Below, piece by piece: positions 1-10,300 of a DNA stretch of 64,000 bases (positions are counted from its first letter, which is position 1; every line of letters begins with the position of its first letter). The notes under the pieces were generated by a model. It had not been told where the DNA came from. It did no database searches and worked only from the letters and a program-made list of their open reading frames with translations. The position numbers and the translations under genes were made by a program. This DNA is from Thelonectria olida (Eukaryota > Ascomycota > Sordariomycetes > Hypocreales > Nectriaceae). The stretch is from assembly GCA_020736575.1 (NCBI GenBank), contig JAGPYM010000015.1, forward strand, positions 1 through 64,000, written 5' to 3'.

Positions 1-960
1 TATAATACTTTTACTACTATTAGTATTTTTTTATTACTTATTAAATAAGTACTATTAACTATTTTTAGCTAATAATATATTTAAATTATATATAAAACTT
101 CTTTTACTTTTATATATATTTAAATTATATTTTAAGCTATTTTTCCTTTTATAAATACTAATTTTACTATTAATAAAAAAATATTAAAATTTAAATAATT
201 ATAAAAAAACTAACATATTTATTTAATAAAATATTTAATTATAAATATTTATTTTATTTTTACTTTTTATATAAGTAATATGTTTTTTATTTTACTTTTA
301 AATAAAAATATATATTTAATTTTTTATTATTTATTTAAAATTTTAATTATATACTATTTAACTCTTTTATAATTAGTAACTTTTATTATTATATTAAATT
401 TTTTATATATTTTTCTATTTAATTATTTTACTTATTTTTATTAGTTTAAATATTTTTAAACCTATTTAACTTCTTTTTAAAATCTTTTTTATTTAACTCT
501 TTTAGCTTCTTTCCTACTTTTTAACTCTTATATTTACTTGCCTATTTAACTTACTTTTTATTTTTAAATTCATTTTTTATAACTTTTTAAATAACTATTT
601 AAATTATTATTATTATATATAATAGCTTTTAAAATTATAACTTTAAGTTATTTTATATTTTCTTAAAAAATAAATAATTCTTTTAATTAAGCTTATTATT
701 TCTTATTTAATTTAAAAGGCAATTAGCTTTTTAAATACTATATGCTATTTTTAAAAAGAATGCTAAAAGAATAGAACATATAAAATATAATAATATAGGA
801 GTCTTATAGAGACATAGTAACCTCTTTTATACCACATTTATTAGTAGCCAGCTGGATGGTCTCCACTAATAATTGTAATAGCTCTAACACTCTAATATTA
901 TTTATAAGCGTATAAAACCCGATCTCTGCTCCGAGAAAGGAAAAAAGCATTATTAATTAC
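1..960. repeat. A+T-rich block, probable RIP-mutated repeat relic
   Basis: The block is almost entirely A and T, with very few G or C over the first 700 bases and no usable reading frame. Composition then rises abruptly to about 50 % GC near 1000. The segment near 371-420 is nearly identical to 4915-4967 in the second AT-rich block, so the two probably derive from one dispersed repeat family. Repeat-induced point mutation followed by drift is the usual cause in ascomycetes. No terminal repeats or transposase remnants are recognisable. Confidence 0.75.
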
Positions 961-1020
961 AAATGCTCTAGCGTGCCTTAAGAGTCTGCTAAACAGTTTT
1001 TAACCCGGACTAAGTTTGCA

Positions 1021-1961
1021 TTAATAGAACGAGAGATAGTAAACCACCAAGGGGAAAATAGATAGCAGATAGACCCAGGATCCCATAATTGTGCATTTGT
1101 TTATCGCACCGGCAGAGGTTGTCGACGCAACGAACGAGGTCGGTCCAATGACCAACGTAGTAGCAGTCCCTGTGGCGGTACGAGTTCCTACCGTCTCTGT
1201 TATTGGGCCCCTGTTCTTCTCACTAGTTAGTGATGTATTCCCATTGTCAGCTGCTTGATGCCCCCACCGTTTGACTACCTGAAAGTTCAGCAGCATCTTC
1301 ACAATTTCGAAATTCCCAGATATCAGATGTGATAGGAGTTTCTCCGAGGCACGACTTGCTCCCATCAATCACGCACACCGAGGCAAGAGAAATGATAGAA
1401 CGCTGACAACGGCAACTTGTGATGTCTGCCGGTTCGGTAAAGGAAGACGTGCAGGAGGCGGACGCTTGGCTCAGTTGGACACAACTCTCAATGTATGTCT
1501 GGCAAGTATCCTCATTTAACGTCCTTGTTGGGCCGGCAATGCTCGGGGTCGTAATTCCAGTCGTAAGATAAGGAGCGCATGCTTCCTCCCAATTGCCGAT
1601 CTCTGCATCGAAAGCGCTATCGTACGCATTGGTTAAGCCGCATTGCCTAAACTCACCCTTGCACCTGAACCAGTTTTATCAACGTATTTTCACGCCGACC
1701 AATGGTAACCATAAATGGAACCAGATATCATGCTTACCCGACATAGGCATTCAGAAGCTCCTGGGTGCAGAAGCAATCAATTATTTCTTGCTTTACCGTG
1801 AGGCGATCGCACCGTTGTAGAATTTGACCAACTTTGTCGCAGTTTGGAAATGATGAGATCTTTCCTACGCAGATGGTTGGGTGAAGATCTGATCCGTAGC
1901 ACCCAATGAATGTGCTCAGAAGAAGAGCGAGGGCAGCCGCAAGTTGAACACGAGTAAACAT
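1021..1961 (-). CDS. Small cysteine-rich secreted protein, CFEM-like, GPI-anchor type
   Basis: The product begins with a signal peptide (residues 1-23, hydrophobic AAALALLLSTFIG) followed by a region with repeated cysteines (FPNCDKVGQILQRC, DCFCTQELL, QCGL, EEACAPY, ESCVQLS, SCRCQRS). A Ser/Thr-rich stretch and a hydrophobic C-terminal tail (YLLSIFPLVVYYLSF) suggest a GPI-anchored cell-surface protein. Exon 1 is 1961-1738 and the first intron is 1647-1737; splicing joins ..NAYVG to QCGLTNAYD.. in frame. Near 1260-1300 the frame must shift again to reach the Thr-rich tail. The only in-frame junction keeping the sequence before it is a 28-nt GTAGTC..GCAG segment, too short for a normal intron; a 52-nt alternative starts at GTGAAG. 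Without either, the protein ends early at GASSS. Spacing resembles CFEM proteins, but I cannot assign it firmly. Confidence 0.6.
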
Positions 1962-2024
1962 TTTAATGGGATTACTCTGAGTAAGATGCTAACAGTTTCT
2001 TCCCGATTGTTTCTCGCCAACCCA

Positions 2025-2033
2025 TTTTATATG
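2025..2033 (-). promoter_or_regulatory. Probable TATA box of the secreted-protein gene
   Basis: On the minus strand the sequence reads ATATAAAA about 65 bp upstream of the ATG at 1961. This is a plausible distance for a TATA element with a short 5' leader. Confidence 0.4.
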
Positions 2034-2526
2034 TGAATACTCAGGATGGGCTCTCAAATGAACCCTGCGCGATCGTTAGGCACACCTCCTTGTTGGAAAG
2101 TTTCGTAGTGCGAGAATTCTAGACATGGCGTTGGCAGATGATGCCTCTACGACGCAGTCAACAACCATGATGACGTGCGGTGGGGCGGACGAGCCAATTC
2201 AAGGCCAATGTGGCTTTGTGGCTTGCAAACCGTGAACAACTCAGCCGGTGACATACAGAGGGGGCTCGTCTGTCACCAGTCTCGCAGGCTGATTTTGATC
2301 TTCGATATACCTCGGAACCCCGCAAGTTTCATCCACACTTCCGTTGGATTTCGGTGGTCTTTGCGGCCATATGCCTCTGAGTTCTGACTAATTGTCTGTT
2401 TAACGCTGTACAAATACTCTGCTGCCCAGAACTTGTTTTCATCCCAGTCTGAGGTGTTAGGGGTGCGTCGTCCTACATACTAAATTACGCAAGCCCTTCG
2501 CAGTGTTCGCACTTTACCCGTCAGTC
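2034..2526. other. Intergenic region
   Basis: This lies between the start of the secreted-protein gene and the first ATG of the DUF3433 gene. I see no convincing coding sequence. An acceptor-like CCCTTCGCAG near 2493-2502 leaves open a short upstream exon of the DUF3433 gene. Confidence 0.4.
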
Positions 2527-4227
2527 ATGGTTAAGGAGTCTTTTGGATGGCTGTCCGACGCCATACGATGGCAATCTCTGTTGCTTTTTGTCACCCTCGA
2601 CATTGCCCTCCTCATCACTATTATTGCTCTGACTATCATATCTGCCACGGAAAATGGGTTTGCGACAATCAACTCGCCCAGCATCACCTCGAATGGTTCA
2701 ATTGTCCTGCCAGGGAAAAAATCTGTTAACTTTAACGTTTCTTGGGATCTAGGTGTGCTCTGGACGACACTGCCCAATCTTGTCTTCGCACTCTTCGGCG
2801 CGTATTGGGCCTGGATAGCCGGTGCTATCTCAGATCGTCAACCATATGTCGAGTTACGAAAGCGAGGAGGATGCGAGGCGAGGAGATCGATCTTGTTGGA
2901 CTACCGCGTCTTTCCTGTCTTTTGGCGTTGGTGGGCAGCGTTTCGAAAGTCGCATGGCACAGTTGGAGCGACAACTTTGCTATCCGTGCTACTCACCTAT
3001 GTTGTAGCGCCTTTCGCTGCACGTCTCTTCGCGACGCACGTCGTTATGATTTCGGAGACGCTACCCGTGGCATACAATGTGACTTTTGATGGAGACAATA
3101 TCAACGCTAAGATCGATTGGCGGCCTGTTCTGGATACCGTCGCCGCCACGCTACTTTATCAAGGCAATAACATTCCCTGGACAGACGACCAACACGCTTT
3201 CCGCCCATTTGCTACCGACTCAAGGCTCACCACAGGGGCGGACATGGCAGCGAATACTACCTCATACGCCGCCTACGTCAATTGCGAATTGGTTCAAGAA
3301 TACACCATGGTTTTGGATCCAGAAGATTCGGGCTCGGGAACTGTCCAAGTGACTGGAACCGACAGGGGATGCGAGTTCAAGCAAGACTTTGGAGTCACCA
3401 GTTCGCAGAAGATATATTTCAAGACTACAGCACAACTCGATTGCTCTTCCCGGGCATACTATAGCCGCCTAATATTCACGGCTGCGACGTATTCTTCTTC
3501 AGCACCAAGCTTGCTAGACGATATCAGTGTCATCTCATGTGTAACTGGATATCACCAAGCCACCGGGATCTTGAAAGTCTCATCACTTACTGGCTCTCCA
3601 ACCATTCAATCCTTTGATCAAGCAGGACAACCAGATAGCAGCCGGCCATCCTTTTGGAGGGGCTTCGAGCAAAACATCCTTGGGCCAGTCTCCTTCAACC
3701 CGCAAGCAGAGTGGTCAACGACGGACATGGGCAGCTTGGTACTATACAATGCTCAGCGATTGCAGCCGTCAAGCCCCCTCGCATCAGACATACTATTACA
3801 GTCAATCTCCGATGTCTTTACCACCATCTACTTAAACGCCGTTGCGATCCATGGCTTTGATCTACTCTCGGCGGCTGAAACAGGTATTGGAAGAGCCTTT
3901 ATCCCAACGACCCGCTTGTTCGTTGTTCCGTGGGTAGCATATATCATCATCGTCTTTCTCTGTATTGCAGTCTGTTTTGTAGGTTCGGTATTTTTTTATG
4001 TGCGGAAGAGCCCGAGCATCTTAACCGAAGAGCCTGTAGGTCTCTTGTCAATGGCTGCAATCCTTCATGGTAGTGAACTTCTCGACATCGCTTCCAATCT
4101 TCGTGTAGAGCCTGGGTTTAACGGCGAGGTCTGCAAGATAGGCAAAGCACTACCCAGAGTGAAGAACAGAAGGTGGACAGCGACGAGAGACCCCGTGCAC
4201 GGTCAATGGGTCATAGGGTCGTTCTAA
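2527..4227 (+). CDS. DUF3433 family integral membrane protein
   Basis: This is an intronless frame of 566 codons from the first ATG. Hydrophobic segments lie near residues 17-40, 78-103, 145-168 and 475-500, giving a likely topology with a large glycosylatable loop. The signature is the stretch after the second membrane segment (QPYVELRKRGGCEARRS, LLDYRVFPVFWRWWAAF) and the conserved TLLSVLLTYVVAPFAARLF helix, typical of DUF3433 in filamentous fungi. Many family members carry two DUF3433 units over about 1,100-1,300 residues; only one is present here. The frame stays open 24 bases upstream of the ATG, so an upstream exon is possible. Biochemical function of the family is unknown. Confidence 0.75.
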   Translation: MVKESFGWLSDAIRWQSLLLFVTLDIALLITIIALTIISATENGFATINSPSITSNGSIVLPGKKSVNFNVSWDLGVLWTTLPNLVFALFGAYWAWIAGAISDRQPYVELRKRGGCEARRSILLDYRVFPVFWRWWAAFRKSHGTVGATTLLSVLLTYVVAPFAARLFATHVVMISETLPVAYNVTFDGDNINAKIDWRPVLDTVAATLLYQGNNIPWTDDQHAFRPFATDSRLTTGADMAANTTSYAAYVNCELVQEYTMVLDPEDSGSGTVQVTGTDRGCEFKQDFGVTSSQKIYFKTTAQLDCSSRAYYSRLIFTAATYSSSAPSLLDDISVISCVTGYHQATGILKVSSLTGSPTIQSFDQAGQPDSSRPSFWRGFEQNILGPVSFNPQAEWSTTDMGSLVLYNAQRLQPSSPLASDILLQSISDVFTTIYLNAVAIHGFDLLSAAETGIGRAFIPTTRLFVVPWVAYIIIVFLCIAVCFVGSVFFYVRKSPSILTEEPVGLLSMAAILHGSELLDIASNLRVEPGFNGEVCKIGKALPRVKNRRWTATRDPVHGQWVIGSF

Positions 4228-4639
4228 GTATGAGGAATGTCAGACTGCAGAACATTATTAGACTTAATGGCATTACTGTTTGTTTTTCTGTACGTGACTT
4301 AACAGAGTTGATTGTCATGACTCACTAAACAGACAGAATAATACAGGAAGGTATTGAGTGTGCGATCCCCTCACGTCAGACAAGAGGGAGCATCCAAGTG
4401 CCAGCTTTGTAGGCAGAGGTTGATGAATACTGCAAGAAGGCCACTTTACAAGCAGGCCGAAGTTACCTCCGTGTTGTCCTCCTTTCCCATCCTCTTTAAA
4501 CATTATCGAGGCGTACACTTGAGTTCATTGATGGGAAAATTATCCTTCGTCTTGCGTTTAACCAAATATGGCTTTGAGGCCAGACGCATAGCACCACAGA
4601 CTGCAGGGCCAGCACAGATTCAATATGCATCTGAGTATA
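4228..4639. other. Intergenic region, normal composition
   Basis: This holds the 3' flank of the DUF3433 gene and no supported gene. Short frames on both strands overlap one another and show no domain signal. Confidence 0.4.
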
Positions 4640-5090
4640 ATAACTTTAAGTTAATACTAATTATCTAGATGTTAGCAGCTAGACTTTTACTATAAGTAGT
4701 TGCTATTTTTAGGCAGCAACTCTAAAATGTATAAAATATAAATAGAAATAATAATAAAGTTTATTATAAAATATATTTAATTAAATAGTTACTAATTTTA
4801 TTAAATATTATTAATACTTATAAAAAAAATATTTTTTTTCTTAATATATAAGTACTATTTAAAATAAAAGAGTTACTTTTTATATTTATAAAAAAAAATA
4901 TTTTTAATATTATTTTTATAATAAGTAATTTTTATTATTATATTAACTTTTTTATATATTTTTTTAAGGAAAAATTAAAAGTGAAAAAATTAAAGGAAAA
5001 TTAGCATAAAAATAAGAGTATACAAATTATAAGGGATTAAACTATTATTTATTTTATAGTATTTTTTATTACCTTAGCAGGTAAGGACTT
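4640..5090. repeat. Second A+T-rich block, related to the one at 1-960
   Basis: Composition falls abruptly to nearly all A+T from about 4640 to 5090. The stretch 4915-4967 matches 371-420 with only a few differences over about 47 bases. It is the likely relic of a repeat inactivated by RIP. It separates the DUF3433 gene from the F-box gene. Confidence 0.7.
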
Positions 5091-5379
5091 TTAGGACCTT
5101 CCTCCATACTATAGGCATTATGTTAAGTAACTCGTCGAATTACCACTCTTCTAGCCCGTGCACGCGTCGAGTCTTTTCTACTCTATATCACTCATCCAAT
5201 TACCTCTTTTCCATCCGTTGAGCCAATGTGAGTTAACAAGAGCATTGCCCCCTATTGTGGATCTACTTTAACCAATCAGGAAGCGTTATCCTGCAATACC
5301 GGCTGTCTGGTTCCGGGTGTATCTGCCAGCCACCGATTTCTTCATTAACATAGTGTCCAAACACCACGCAATAACCACC

Positions 5380-7179
5380 ATGGAACCCGACGAGAAGTGT
5401 TTGCTGAATCTTCCACGGGAGCTCATTGAACAAATCCTCCGCAATCTATCGCTTGAGTGCATCAAGAACCTCAGAATGGTAAACAGGCGCATGAGCGTCT
5501 TGCTCTTAGGGCCATGCTTTTATAGCTTCTTCGGACACAAGTCCACGAATTTCACGCCCTCCAGCCTGTCTTCCATTGAGGCCCTTATGAAACATGATGT
5601 GTTCGGCAGCCATGTCCGTCACGTGCGGATCATTGCCGAGACTTTTGCGATTGCTTCCGCCGAGAACACGCTGGCTACTGGCCTCTACCACCCAGCTGAG
5701 TCAACCCTCACGAATCGATATGGAGACAAATTCGTTGTGCAACTTGATAGACCAATGTCCAAAGGAACCGAGGAGCAATTCAGGAAATTAACAGCGGATC
5801 TTGAGTGGATGAAAGCCCACGACGAGGCATATGGGTTGGCCTCCAGGACAGAGGAAGAAGAAGAAGAGGTCGTGAATCGACTTGCGCAGATCTTCAGATG
5901 GGAGGAGCATTCTCCGCTGGATACCATCGAACTGGATGCACGATTTGTCGATGGACCGGGTCTGTTCTCCAGACCTGTGGCTCGTCACATCGTGTACTCA
6001 GATCAGCAGCAGCTGTGGGCTCGAGCCTCACAGGTGTACCGCCTAGCGATGACAGCCTTGGCCCGAAGCGGTGTCGCAATTCCTAATTTGCGCATATACA
6101 CCAACACGACAGGCTGCAGTGTACCGTCTTATGACGTCACGGTCGGGTTGCCAGGGCTGCTGGATGCCGGGCTTGCTCGATCCTCAGCCATTATCAAGGA
6201 TTTGGCCTTCAGCTTTTCCACGCGGATGGACCACGGCTGGGAGCGATTGACACAGGTCTACGGCCAGAAAGTTGCCGCAGTTGAGAAGAGGAGACAGCGT
6301 TTGCAGTGGCATGAGATTTGGGACGAGATCGACTGGCATGATATGCATGGCATCATCGCAACAGATGAGGGAGCGGATTATAACACGGACGATAGTGATT
6401 GGGAGTCAGATGCGGAGTGCGACATGAGTATTTCGGCCGAGAAAGGATCTGAGATACGAGGCCGCTACGGAGACACCATGCCACAATCCCTCTGCCGCGA
6501 CAACTTCCCCGGTATCTCGCTACTTCTCCAGCATATGCCCAACCTTCAGAAGTTAGACTTGCACATGTACCAGACTCTCGAGTACGAAGCCTATGACGGC
6601 GGCTCCAGGCTTCATTATTACGGGGCAGTCTTCAAGCATATTGTAGACGCAGGGCTCCAGTTTCGTCAGCTGAAAACTCTGATCCTTCGGAGCCTCTGTA
6701 TCAATGCCGATGACCTGCTTACCTTCATGGGGCGTCATTCAGGAATTGAGAACCTCGAGCTGCATAACGCCATGCTGGATGGCCGTCCCGCTCACTCAAG
6801 CTGGAGCAACGTGTTGATGAACCTATGCCGCAGTGCGGTACATCAGGGCACGTCATTATCCAGGGTTTTTTGCTCAGGCCTATCTAACACGAGTCAGACG
6901 TTTCGTGGGCAATGGGACCATCCGCACAACTTACTGAGGCGCCACGAAGAGTTGGAAGGTCAATGGATCGAGCGGTGCTGGCTTAGGAGCCGCCAGGGAA
7001 CGCCAGTACTATGGGCTCGCGAAGTTCTGAGGGACGAATTCGAACGTGAGAACGCATTTGGGGAGGAAGGAGGCGTTCGGGGAGGGGAGAACACCGTGCG
7101 GTGGACTCAGCCTGTTGACTTTCCCGCGGAAGAGCTGCTGGTTCTGCAGGAGGAAAGGTATGGAAGGGCGTATGGCTGA
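5380..7179 (+). CDS. F-box protein
   Basis: An intronless 599-residue frame starts at an ATG in excellent context (ACCACCATGG). The frame is open further upstream to 5317, but the 5380 ATG is the better start. Residues 7-50 form an F-box (LLNLPRELIEQILRNLSLEC followed by IKNLRMVNRRM), which would bind Skp1 in an SCF ubiquitin ligase. The rest is about 550 residues without a repeat I can name. It has an acidic patch (TDDSDWESDAECD) near 355-375 and leucine-rich stretches (LLLQHMPNLQKLDLHM, FRQLKTLILRSL, GIENLELHNAML) that look like irregular LRRs. Fungal genomes carry large families of such proteins, many without known substrates. Confidence 0.8.
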   Translation: MEPDEKCLLNLPRELIEQILRNLSLECIKNLRMVNRRMSVLLLGPCFYSFFGHKSTNFTPSSLSSIEALMKHDVFGSHVRHVRIIAETFAIASAENTLATGLYHPAESTLTNRYGDKFVVQLDRPMSKGTEEQFRKLTADLEWMKAHDEAYGLASRTEEEEEEVVNRLAQIFRWEEHSPLDTIELDARFVDGPGLFSRPVARHIVYSDQQQLWARASQVYRLAMTALARSGVAIPNLRIYTNTTGCSVPSYDVTVGLPGLLDAGLARSSAIIKDLAFSFSTRMDHGWERLTQVYGQKVAAVEKRRQRLQWHEIWDEIDWHDMHGIIATDEGADYNTDDSDWESDAECDMSISAEKGSEIRGRYGDTMPQSLCRDNFPGISLLLQHMPNLQKLDLHMYQTLEYEAYDGGSRLHYYGAVFKHIVDAGLQFRQLKTLILRSLCINADDLLTFMGRHSGIENLELHNAMLDGRPAHSSWSNVLMNLCRSAVHQGTSLSRVFCSGLSNTSQTFRGQWDHPHNLLRRHEELEGQWIERCWLRSRQGTPVLWAREVLRDEFERENAFGEEGGVRGGENTVRWTQPVDFPAEELLVLQEERYGRAYG

Positions 7180-7372
7180 TAGATGGGGGATGAAATAAAA
7201 GTAGCAAAGGCGAAAATGAGCCCCAAGGTTACTAACGCTTTCGTAACACCGTTCTTTCATTGACTAATGTACAAGTCGGTGGCGATGCACTGACGCTAGA
7301 AGTAAACAGGGGACATTAAATAAATACAAATGCTTCAACTCGACAAGAATAGGTCAGCTGAAGGCTCACCCC

Positions 7373-10300
7373 ATGTTCGGTAGTTCTCGAGGCGGCGGAC
7401 GGGCCGTTGCTGCAGAGACTAAGAAGTGGTTCACTTATGCAGTCTCAGGCTACCCCCGTACACTGACAGAACTCTACGGCAATGAGGTTAGCAGCGACAC
7501 TGCCGTCAATGAGGAAATAGAGATCCAGACGGAATTGAAGCCCGTCGACGTACGCCCCTCGCAACATAATTCAGACAATCCCTTAACCAAGACTCCACTG
7601 CAAATAAACTTCTCGAAGACATCCCCCAATTTCCGCAAGAGACACGGGATCTAGGTCGAGCCTCCGCCAGTCGAGTATTTCCACGTCCTGAAAAGTGTCT
7701 GTCAAATAGTCACATCGGCCCATCAGGAACCAACTTCTCTAACCATGCGGTAAACCTCAGCGTCGTCGGTCTTCACGGAATACACGGTCAGAGTAGAGAG
7801 ACATGGCAGAAGCCACCTCCTAGCTCGCGGAATCAGACATGGCTCTCGGGCGCATTCACCACCGTAATTCGCATAGCGGGGAGGGTGATTCTGTATGGCT
7901 ACGACTCAGACGAAGAGTCGGCGAGTTGCTACACTATACGAGGAGTCTTCCAAAGGGCAGATACGTTTCTGAGCAAACTGGTTGAGCTCCGAACTGAACA
8001 AGCAAAGGTGTGTGCACAAGAAATAAGATATACGCGAAGGTCTGGATACTGACAACGGCACTGTGTGGACATCCGGGCGCCCCATCTTCTGCGTCTCTCA
8101 TGATATCGGAGGTCTCATCGTCAAAGCGGTATGTTTCCCACCCAACAAGTCCTTACGTCAACTCACAACCATCATCATAGGCCATGGTGCTCGCTACCAG
8201 CCTTGAGGCTAGGTATGCTGATATTGCCCACTCAACCCGTGGCTTTGTAAGTCGGTCTAGTATCCTCCAGGACTACCCCCTCTAAGAGTTGCAGATATTC
8301 TTTGGGTACCCCCATAGACCTCTCAGCAACGGAGACCTTGAGGGCCAAATTCTCAGGCTTCTTTCGCTCCGACCTCAATTCTATTAGTCCGGCAACGTCA
8401 CAAGACTCACGAGAACCCTCGCTGAGACGATATCCGAAGTCAATGACGCATTTATCCACACCAATATCATAACTCAAGCCCTGATTGCGAATTTGCATTC
8501 GACAACAGCGATACGTCGAAACAGGTCCGTGGCGTGGCATCTCAACGCTTGAGTGCAGCTGACGGTTTCGCATGTGTTTGATACCTTCACCGCGACCATC
8601 GGCCACTCAACCGAGTATCGTCTCGCCAACCCAAAACCGCATCTTGAAATCACACAGGACACCGCATGGATCTCAGAAAATCTGACAAGCGCCCTAGACG
8701 ATGATTGGCTTGGTAGGTTGTCCAACCCGTCTTTTTCTTTCCCGGCTGAACCGCGCAATAGCGGGGGACTTTGCGAGCAATCTCTTGGGTTCTCTGCACA
8801 GGTTACTGAACCAAGCACCGCCAATTTACCCGTAGTTGGAAGGGAGAGTGGCCGTGGGCAATGCGGAGCTCGCTGGTCTTGCTGACGTAGACTCGGACCG
8901 GATTATACACATCCAGTGCCCTTCGGGGGCAGAGATTGTGGCTGGCCAAGTGAGGAACTACATCGATTCGACAAGACCCCGCGACCAAATGCTGCTCTAC
9001 TTCCCCTTCAAGCCCCACGATGTTCGGTTCAACTCGATTCAGATTATGCTCAAGTCTTTTGTTGCACAGATTAGGTTTAATCGTGTACAAAGCCTCAACA
9101 AGCAGATCACGGCCTTTCTTGATGGTATCAATGCCCGGCAAGCCTTGACCACGGAGGACCTGTTCCAGATCTGGCAAGTTTTTCGGCTGAACAGCAGTGA
9201 GTTTCTTCCCTTTTAGATGATCGATACTATGCTCATGTCCTTAGATATTGCTATAAGCATCAACCTGTTGGGATCTCTGGACGAATGCGACGATTCAGCC
9301 CTGTGGTTCCTTTCTCACGTTAGAACTCATACATCCAGATCAGAGTCCAACTTAAAGTTTGTCACTGTCACAACCCGAGGAACTGTAGGAGAAAAGTCCA
9401 TTGTTGACAGGCTCTCCTCATTCCCCTCGGATTGTGTGGTTCGCATCAACTACGCTCTCCCTAGCCCCGTGCCCATCCAGGTCGGACTTGAGGCGTCGAT
9501 AGTTTTCCAGGAGAATGCCCACTTCACCGACAGTGGTCTGCAAGAGGATGTGGTAGCCTTCATGTCAGGTTTTCAAGACGACAAGCACATGTGTCGCTTG
9601 CTAATTGAATGGCTCAAGTCTCGTGAAGACGTCGAGGCTTCTGTGTCCCAACTCTTCAGCGTATCCAAAACACCAGTAAAGGAGGCTATTTTCGATGCAC
9701 TTTTCCAAAATGTGCCCCAGGAGCACCGAGAATGGGCGCTGAAGCTTCTTTCATGGGTTCTTTCAAGTGTCAGGCCGCTACGAGCCTTCGAATTCGGTAC
9801 CATATCCGAACTTTGCTGTAACTAAGGTCACAATCTCAGCGCATGCGCGTCCCAGCATGAGACACGCTCGCGGCGGTACATCGCCGATGCCCTACGCCCA
9901 TTCAGGGGCATTCTCACTTTGAGCAACGACGAGATGGAATTCAGTCACCCTCCCTTACGCGGTTGGTTGCAGTCCGACCTTGGTGGCGATGAGACGAAGA
10001 CAGCGTGGTATAGGCAAAACAATGAACACGGCCGACAATCGGACATTTTGCAAACCTGTTTGCCATATCTCCGAGGCAAATCAGAGAACGCAGGGGCATC
10101 AATATCTGGCCCGGCTTTACAACTCCCTTACGCCACACGGTTTTTGACACACCACCTCAGAGAGGCCGGCCCTGTTGATAGCGTCTTAGAGACTGTTTTT
10201 GAGCATGAACAGACGCTTCAGCGCTGGATCCACGAGTACATGGCCTTGCTGACCCCTTTCGCCAAGCCTTTCGAGTCATCCCTCACGGCATTCCCCATTG

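Noticed and set aside
2175..2387. Plus-strand frame of 70 codons upstream of the DUF3433 gene
   Set aside because: It has no similarity to DUF3433 or any domain I know, and no donor/acceptor pair joining it in frame to 2527.
9195..9216. A 20-nt GTGAGT..TTTTAG segment around the TAG at 9214 as an intron
   Set aside because: The ends look perfect, but 20 nt is below any plausible spliceosomal intron length and two further in-frame stops follow. A nonsense mutation explains it better.
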